In this document: positions 62,961 through 64,000 of the stretch, in pieces
How the letters are laid out: every line of letters begins with the position of its first letter
Numbering within the stretch: position 1 is the stretch's first letter
Origin: Desulfovibrio sp.
GTDB taxonomy: Bacteria; Desulfobacterota; Desulfovibrionia; Desulfovibrionales; Desulfovibrionaceae
Assembly: GCF_034006445.1 (NCBI RefSeq)
Contig: NZ_JAVESS010000003.1
Coordinates: forward strand, 186,001-250,000
DNA: 64,000 bases
Reading direction: 5' to 3'
Notes under the pieces: model-generated
What the model was told of the DNA's origin: nothing
The model's input: the letters and a program-made list of their open reading frames with translations, nothing else
Database searches by the model: none
Program-made: the position numbers and the translations under genes

Positions 62961-64000
62961 CTACACCCGCAAATGTTCGCGCCCGGCATCTGGCATGACG
63001 CCTGCGGCATCGCCGTCCAGCAGCAGCACGTGGGCGTAGCGTCCGGCCTTGCGGGCTTCCACGGCAAGCTCCTGTCCCTTGGCCCGGCAGGCCGGGCAGG
63101 CATGGCGCGGTATGAGCAGGCAGAGCGAACGGGCCACGCGATCCGACGCCGTTTCGATGCGTCCGAGGCCGGAGCAGTCGGCGCAGAGCCGCCAGCCTTC
63201 TGACTGCCCCTCGCTGATCATGTCTGTATCATAAAAAATATGCTTTTGCCGCACCCACCAGCGATCCTGACCCCGGCCTTCCACCCGGCCCTCAAAAGGC
63301 TCGGCGGGCGGGTTGAAATAGCAGTCGCGCACCTGCCCGCACAGGCGGGCTATGTACTGCCCCACCTTGGGATCCTGGCGCGTGGCTTGCGGCGTCCAGC
63401 CCGGCTCGCGGATGTCGCCCGCGTCCAGCCCCGCCAGGGCCATGCAGATGGCCAGGTTCACGTAAGGCAGAGCGCCGCGGATGGCATAACCGCCCTCAAG
63501 CACCGCCACATGGGGATTGAGCATTTTTGTGAGGGCCGCGTAACCCTGCGCCGACAGCTTCATGTTGGCCAGAGGATCGGTGAAGTGGTTGTCCTGCCCG
63601 GCGGAGTTGATGATGAAGTCCGGCTTGAAGTCTTCCAGAATGGGCAGCACCGCGTGTTCCACGGCGTAAAGATAGCCTTCGTCCGAGGTTTCCGGCGGCA
63701 GGGGAATGTTGATGGTGCGCCCAAGAGCGCCGGGGCCGCCGCATTCTTTAATAAAGCCCGTGCCGGGATACAGGGTGCGCCCGTCCTGATGCAGGGAAAT
63801 GAAGAGCGTGTGCGGATCGTTCCAGAACACGTCCTGGGTGCCGTCGCCGTGGTGCACGTCCGTGTCCACAATGGCGATGCGCAGGGGGCGGCCGTCGGGG
63901 TGCGGGTAGGTGTCGCGGATGTACTCCACCATGACGGCTTCATTGTTGATATTGCAGAAGCCACGATTGCCGTGCACCACGCGCATGGCGTGATGCCCCG
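62961..64000 (-). CDS. Histone deacetylase/acetylpolyamine amidohydrolase family protein (5' end beyond window)
   Basis: At least 346 residues; the frame stays open to the window edge, which reads GHHAMRVVHGNRGFCNINNE, the second half of the usual PPGHHA motif. Zinc-site segments follow: VDTDVHHGDGTQDVFWNDPH and IINSAGQDNHFTDPLANMKL, then VLEGGYAIRGALPYVNL. Such enzymes remove acetyl groups from lysines, acetoin-pathway proteins or acetylated polyamines. The C-terminal 130 residues are unusual, with two Cys pairs (LCADCSGLGR and HACPACRAKGQE) that suggest a zinc ribbon. The polyamine genes nearby favour a polyamine substrate, but this is inference. Confidence 0.88.
   Translation of the reverse strand, partial: GHHAMRVVHGNRGFCNINNEAVMVEYIRDTYPHPDGRPLRIAIVDTDVHHGDGTQDVFWNDPHTLFISLHQDGRTLYPGTGFIKECGGPGALGRTINIPLPPETSDEGYLYAVEHAVLPILEDFKPDFIINSAGQDNHFTDPLANMKLSAQGYAALTKMLNPHVAVLEGGYAIRGALPYVNLAICMALAGLDAGDIREPGWTPQATRQDPKVGQYIARLCGQVRDCYFNPPAEPFEGRVEGRGQDRWWVRQKHIFYDTDMISEGQSEGWRLCADCSGLGRIETASDRVARSLCLLIPRHACPACRAKGQELAVEARKAGRYAHVLLLDGDAAGVMPDAGREHLRV

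Overview
This window reads as a chromosomal segment of a sulfate-reducing deltaproteobacterium, most likely Desulfovibrio or a very close relative. The evidence is gene content and order: rimP-nusA-ylxR-infB, a DUF503 gene, a DHH phosphoesterase, truB, rpsO and pnp run in line; most genes are G+C-rich; a type 1 secreted VCBS-repeat adhesin is present; and spermidine is apparently made by the carboxyspermidine route. I saw no rRNA or tRNA gene, no CRISPR array and no intact transposase. No search was run, so every family name is recognition by eye.

Layout. 1-895: gene-free dispersed repeats. 896-5521: a less G+C-rich catabolic island with an IclR regulator followed by a metallo-beta-lactamase-fold hydrolase, an MHS-family transporter, a DJ-1/PfpI protein and RidA. 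5593-10502: an acid-resistance island with glutamate decarboxylase on the minus strand, a decayed antiporter remnant beside it, then an intact glutamate/GABA antiporter and a glutaminase on the plus strand. 10537-13461: SPFH protein, NfeD and an unrecognised protein. 13576-25132: translation and RNA-processing genes, all on the minus strand, with a terminator-like leader before rimP. 25760-27331: a chemoreceptor. 27780-42558: a three-gene minus-strand operon of ABC exporter, HlyD adaptor and an adhesin of 3678 residues. 42661-53756: mutY, a cyclophilin, a DinB-like protein, YceI, a nickel-uptake-like accessory pair, a class II aldolase, thiL, a UvrD-type helicase and a Bcr/CflA exporter. 54114-64000: an unrecognised protein, speB and panB behind a near-perfect sigma-54 promoter, then nspC, a VOC protein, a 2 kb repeat array, a carboxynorspermidine synthase-like dehydrogenase and a histone-deacetylase-fold amidohydrolase cut by the window end.

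How the genes fit together. Glutaminase, decarboxylase and antiporter form a complete proton-consuming route from glutamine through glutamate to exported GABA. The exporter, adaptor and adhesin form one surface-adhesin system, without an outer-membrane TolC-type protein in the window. Agmatinase (putrescine), the saccharopine-dehydrogenase-like enzyme and NspC outline a route from agmatine to spermidine, and the deacetylase-fold enzyme may act on acetylated polyamines.

The most unusual material is (i) the adhesin, whose roughly 29 VCBS repeats fall into one block with a 318 bp period and another with a 633 bp two-domain period; (ii) several families of small non-coding repeats with TAG...CTA inverted ends, one nested inside another family and two supplying the stop codon of the gene they abut; and (iii) the sigma-54 promoter, upstream palindrome and terminator-shaped leader in front of speB.
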